From CAVRJC01 sp963721435 (GTDB lineage Bacteria; Actinomycetota; Acidimicrobiia; IMCC26256; DASPTH01): a stretch of DNA of 64,000 nt. The stretch spans positions 868,001 to 932,000 of the forward strand of contig CAVRJC010000012.1 in assembly GCA_963721435.1 (NCBI GenBank), written 5' to 3'. The notes beneath the pieces were generated by a model. The model ran no database searches. It worked only from the letters and a program-made list of their open reading frames with translations, and was not told the DNA's origin. Positions 60,711-64,000 of this stretch are shown here, piece by piece. The position numbers and the translations under genes were made by a program. The first letter of the stretch is position 1. Each line of letters starts with the position of its first letter.

Positions 60711-63221
60711 TACCGGGCCTCCAGCGTGATGACGACGGTCGTGCCACCACCAGGCGTGTCCTCGAGGTTGACCTCGCCGCCCATGGCTTCGACGAATCCC
60801 TTCGTGACAGCGAGCCCGAGGCCGATGCCGTCGTAGATGGCTCGCGGACCGTCGCCGAGGCGTTGGAACGGCTGGAACACCGCCTCGCGCTGGTCGCGTG
60901 GAATTCCGGCACCACGGTCGACGACCCGAATATCGACATGCGCTCCGAGCCGAGCCGCTTCGACGCGAACCGGCGTCCCGACCGGAGCCCAGTTGAGGGC
61001 GTTGCCGATCACGTTCGCGAGCGCGCGCTCGAGCAGCGCGGAATCGGCCGAGGCAAGCAGGACATCGTCGGGAATTCGCACATCCACACCGGACACGTCG
61101 ACGGACAGGCTGGCGAGTGCCGCGTAGACCGCGGCGTCGACGGCAATCGTTTCGATCCGCACGCCGAGCATCCCCGTTTGCAGACGGCCCATGTCGAGGA
61201 GGTTGGACACGACCGAGTGCAGCCGATCGGCTTCCGCGTCGATGGTCTTGCTGAACGACTGGACATCGACTGCGGACCACTCGACGTCTGTGCTCAGCAG
61301 GCTCGTGGCGGCAGCCTTGATGTTGGCAAGCGGCGTGCGGAGATCGTGCGACACGGCCGCGAGCAATGCGTCGCGCACGTTGTTCGCTTCGGCCAATGCG
61401 GTCGGCGGACGCGGCCTCGGTCTGGAGTCGCAGGACGGTCTGCACGAGCTGGAGCTGGGCGACGAACGCGCCCAGCAGCCGGCGGTCCTCAGCGGCGAGC
61501 GCACGGCCCGAGACCGCCAGCATCGAGCCGTTCACGAACTCGGCCGCATAGGAGGCGTCGTCAGGTGTCGACGGTGCAGGCTCGCCGGCCGACGCGAGGC
61601 TGCGCCACCCGTCGAGGGTCGGTGCGAGCACCGCGACGGAGTCGAGGTCCAGAGTCAGTCGCAGCTCCGTGACCAGCCGGTGCTGTGCCTCGCCGTCGAG
61701 GACGGCAGTGACCGAGGCCAGCTCAGCGAGTGCCTCGACCTCCGCTTGACCCCGCGCCAGCTGTGCGCTGCGACTCGCGAGCCGGTCGACGAGCACGCTC
61801 ACCAAGGCCGACACCGCGACGAACACCACGAGTGCCAGAGCGTCTCCGGCGTGCGCGAACCGGAAGCTGTGGGTCGGCGCGATGTAGAACCAGTCGGCGA
61901 GGAGGAAGGCCACCAGCGAAGCGACGATCGCCGGAAGAAGCCCACCCAATACCGCGACCGCGACCGGCCCGAGCAAGAGCAGGAGCAGCGTGCCGGGCAC
62001 ACCCATCGCGTCTCGAAGCGGGATCAGTGCGAGCACGACGAGCGGAATACCGAGGAAGGCGCAGGCCCAGGCGATCGCCCGCGATCGCGGGGAGCGCCAC
62101 GCCGGTGACCGGCCTGCCCGCTCTCCGCATTCCGACTGCGGGCCGGCACTTCGTCGGCTGAGATGACGTGGACGTCGATGGGACCGGCGGCCCGGATCAC
62201 CTGGTTGATCACCGAGCCCTTCGTGAGCTCGGCCCAGCGGGAACGATGTGACGATCCCAGGAGGATCTGTGTGGCGTTCTCGGCTCGGGCGAAGCGCACC
62301 AGCGCATCCGCCGGATCGGCGCCAGTGACCTCCGCGAACCGGCCACCCAGCTCGTCGAGCAGCCCGCGATGTCTCTCCAGGAGACCGTCATCGGGGCTCA
62401 CGAGCCCGTCCGAGCTTCGGACATGCACACCCACGAGCTCGGCGTGCGATCGGGCCGCCATTCTGGCGCCGCGTCGAATGAGCCGCTCCCCACCGGGCGC
62501 GCCGGTGAGGGCGACGACCACCCGTTCACGGGTCTCCCAGGGCTCGGTGATGCCGTGCCGTTCGCGGTACTCCTCGAGCGATTCGTCGACGCGATCCGCG
62601 ACCCACAACAGGGCCAGCTCTCGCAACGCACCGAGGTTCCCGACGCGGAAGTAGTGACTCAACGCCGCGTCGACCTTCTCCGCCACGTAGATGTTGCCGT
62701 GGGCCATGCGCCGCCGCAGCGCTTCGGGAGTCATGTCGACGAGCTCGATCTGCTCGGCGCGCCCGCACGACCGCGTCGGGAACGGTCTCGCGCTGGACGA
62801 CCCCGGTGATCTGCTCGACGACGTCGTTGAGGGATTCCAGGTGTTGGATGTTGACGGTCGAGATGACGTCGATGCCGGCCGCGAGCAGCTCGTCGATGTC
62901 CTGCCAGCGTTTGGTGTTGCGGCATCCCGGCACGTTGGTGTGCGCGAGCTCGTCGACGAGCGCGACCTTCGGGGCCCGGGCCAGCACCGCGTCGAGGTCC
63001 ATCTCCTCGAACTGCTGGCCCCGGTACTCGACGATCCGGCGCGGGACGACTTCGAGGTCGCGGAGCTGGGCAGCGGTCAGTGCCCGACCGTGGGTTTCGA
63101 GGAACCCCACGGCCACGTCGGTACCGCGCTCCCGGCGGCGCCAACCCTCGTTGAGCATGGCGAACGTCTTGCCGACACCGGGGGCGGCGCCGACATAGAT
63201 CCGCAACGTGCCACGCGCCAT
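60710..63221 (-). CDS. kdpD: potassium-responsive sensor histidine kinase KdpD (at least three frame breaks)
   Basis: N-terminal KdpD domain: LRIYVGAAPGVGKTFAMLNEGWRRRERGTDVAVGFLETHGR and VALVDELAHTNVPGCRNTKRWQDIDELLAAGIDVISTVNIQHLESLNDVVEQITG. A +1 break near 62760 leads to QIELVDMTPEALRRRMAHGNIYVAEKVDAAL and the UspA domain (VVVALTGAPGGERLIRRGARMAARS). A further change near 62100-62140 leads to RAIAWACAFLGIPLVVLALIPLRD and four helices, then GAF. Near 61408 another +1 leads to ANNVRDALLAAVSHDLRTPLANIKAAATSL (H-box) and HATPase ERALANVIGNALNWAP. Total about 836 residues after repair, usual for KdpD. Confidence 0.88.
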
Positions 63222-63240
63222 CGCGACGACTTCCTTCAGC

Positions 63241-63940
63241 TCATGAGCTCAGCTTGTCGAGCGCAAGGTTCAGGTCGAGGACGTTGACCGTCTTCTCCCC
63301 GATGATGCCGAGCGGTCGACCGTCGGTGTGCTCGTTGATCAGCTTACGGACCCGAGCGACGCTCAGACCTCGGGCGTCGGCGATGCGGTGGGCCTGCAGC
63401 CGCGCATTGGCCACCGAGATGTCGGGGTCGAGCCCCGATCCCGACGCGGTCACGGCGTCGACGGGGATCTTCGACGCCCTCGGTGAGGTCGTTGAACTCG
63501 CGGTAGGCCTTGGCCCGCTGGGGCACCGTGTTCGGGTCACACACCTTGGAGCCATCCTCGTTCGTCTCGTAGACGGGGTTGCCCTTCGCGTCGACGACCG
63601 GGTTGCCCTTCTTGTCGGTCTTCTGCACCGGCAGGCACTTGGCGATGAGCGCCGGGTTCAGGGGCCCGAGGTTCGAGCCGCTGCTGTACGTCGGGTCGTA
63701 GTTGACGGCCGATGGTCTCGGCTGGAAGTAGTCGGGCACGGGGTTGCCCTTCTTGTCGACGAACGCCTGCGCGATCTGGCTCGACCCGACCGCCTTGCCG
63801 TTCTTCTCCACGAGGGAGCCGTCGGCCTTGTGCTTGAAGGCGGCTTGCGCGATGCCGGTGACCACCAACGGGTAGGCAAGGCCGAGCAGCACGGTAAAGA
63901 TGACCATGGAGACGATCGCCGGGATGATCTGGCGTCGCAT
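63241..63940 (-). CDS. kdpC: K+-transporting ATPase subunit KdpC (frameshifted)
   Basis: N-terminal helix IIPAIVSMVIFTVLLGLAYPLVVTGIAQAAF, then GSSQIAQAFVDKKGNPVPDYFQPRPSAVNYDPTYSSGSNLGPLNPAL. After EFNDLTEGV a one-base shift near 63471 joins KIPVDAVTASGSGLDPDISVANARLQAHRIADARGLSVARVRKLINEHTDGR and the C-terminal GEKTVNVLDLNLALDKL. About 232 residues after repair. Starts immediately after the kdpB stop (TAG ATG). Stabilises ATP binding to KdpB. Confidence 0.9.
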
Positions 63941-64000
63941 CTACTTCACCCCCAGGGCAGTGATGATGATGTCGATGAGCTTGATGCCGATGAACGGTGC
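63941..64000 (-). CDS. kdpB: K+-transporting ATPase subunit KdpB, C-terminal end (partial)
   Basis: The last 19 residues, PFIGIKLIDIIITALGVK, match the KdpB C-terminus. The gene enters from beyond the right edge and is directly followed by kdpC. Confidence 0.88.
   Translation of the reverse strand, partial: APFIGIKLIDIIITALGVK

Overview
The window is very GC-rich, densely packed, bacterial chromosomal DNA. Many genes overlap at ATGA or GTGA junctions, GTG starts are common, and typical actinobacterial functions are present: a mycothiol-conjugate amidase, an F420-type LLM oxidoreductase, a geranylgeranyl-reductase-type flavoprotein and an ECF/zinc anti-sigma pair. I infer a free-living actinobacterium, most like Acidimicrobiia; there is no rRNA or marker gene to prove this.

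Layout. 0-5.4 kb: a membrane-protein fragment, a GGR-type FAD enzyme, an AbiEi/DUF559-like gene bracketed by two 47-nt palindromic repeats, and small housekeeping genes (MoaD-like, zinc-less DksA-like, Lon-substrate-binding, SirB1-like, Fur family). 5.4-11.8 kb: an envelope copper/thiol module (TlpA-like, DsbB, CopC-CopD, anti-sigma, divergent ECF sigma, membrane protein) and a CDF metal exporter. 11.9-13.6 kb: a Zur/Fur-box-preceded ZnuCB-type ABC importer. 13.7-17.2 kb: HIT protein and bioA-bioF-bioD. 17.1-30 kb: GMC oxidoreductase, alanine dehydrogenase, then an acyl-CoA/ketone metabolism block (PanE-like, TetR, thiolase-like, double CoA-transferase, DUF35 protein, thioesterase, Abhydrolase_10) and an intradiol dioxygenase-like lipoprotein. 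30-35 kb: secreted HNH nuclease, PAS histidine kinase, tRNA-Lys and small or broken genes. 35.3-38.2 kb: old-yellow-enzyme, Mca and LLM operon. 38.3-43.8 kb: a lipid-methylation cluster (FAD oxidase, DUF1365, two CFA-synthase-like methyltransferases, DUF1295). 43.9-51.5 kb: SDR, NTF2-like, two half-size ABC exporters with a MarR regulator, and a sulfatase. 51.6-54 kb: tRNA-Glu, tRNA-Asp, a secreted Thr/Pro-linker protein, a gene-poor stretch and the 3' half of a tRNA-Ile. 54-64 kb: potassium and stress genes (KimA-like importer, universal stress protein, DUF2254, kdpE-kdpD-kdpC-kdpB, degenerate response regulator).

Two features cut across the whole window. First, a family of about 20-nt repeats, usually tandem with a 24-nt period, occurs at 13 loci (about 25 copies) between 10.8 and 49.8 kb. 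It lies at gene ends, in spacers and in frame inside proteins; it is the best candidate here for something undescribed. Second, at least 13 genes carry single-base frameshifts, nearly all +1, which looks like a systematic consensus problem, although real decay or recoding cannot be excluded from sequence alone.
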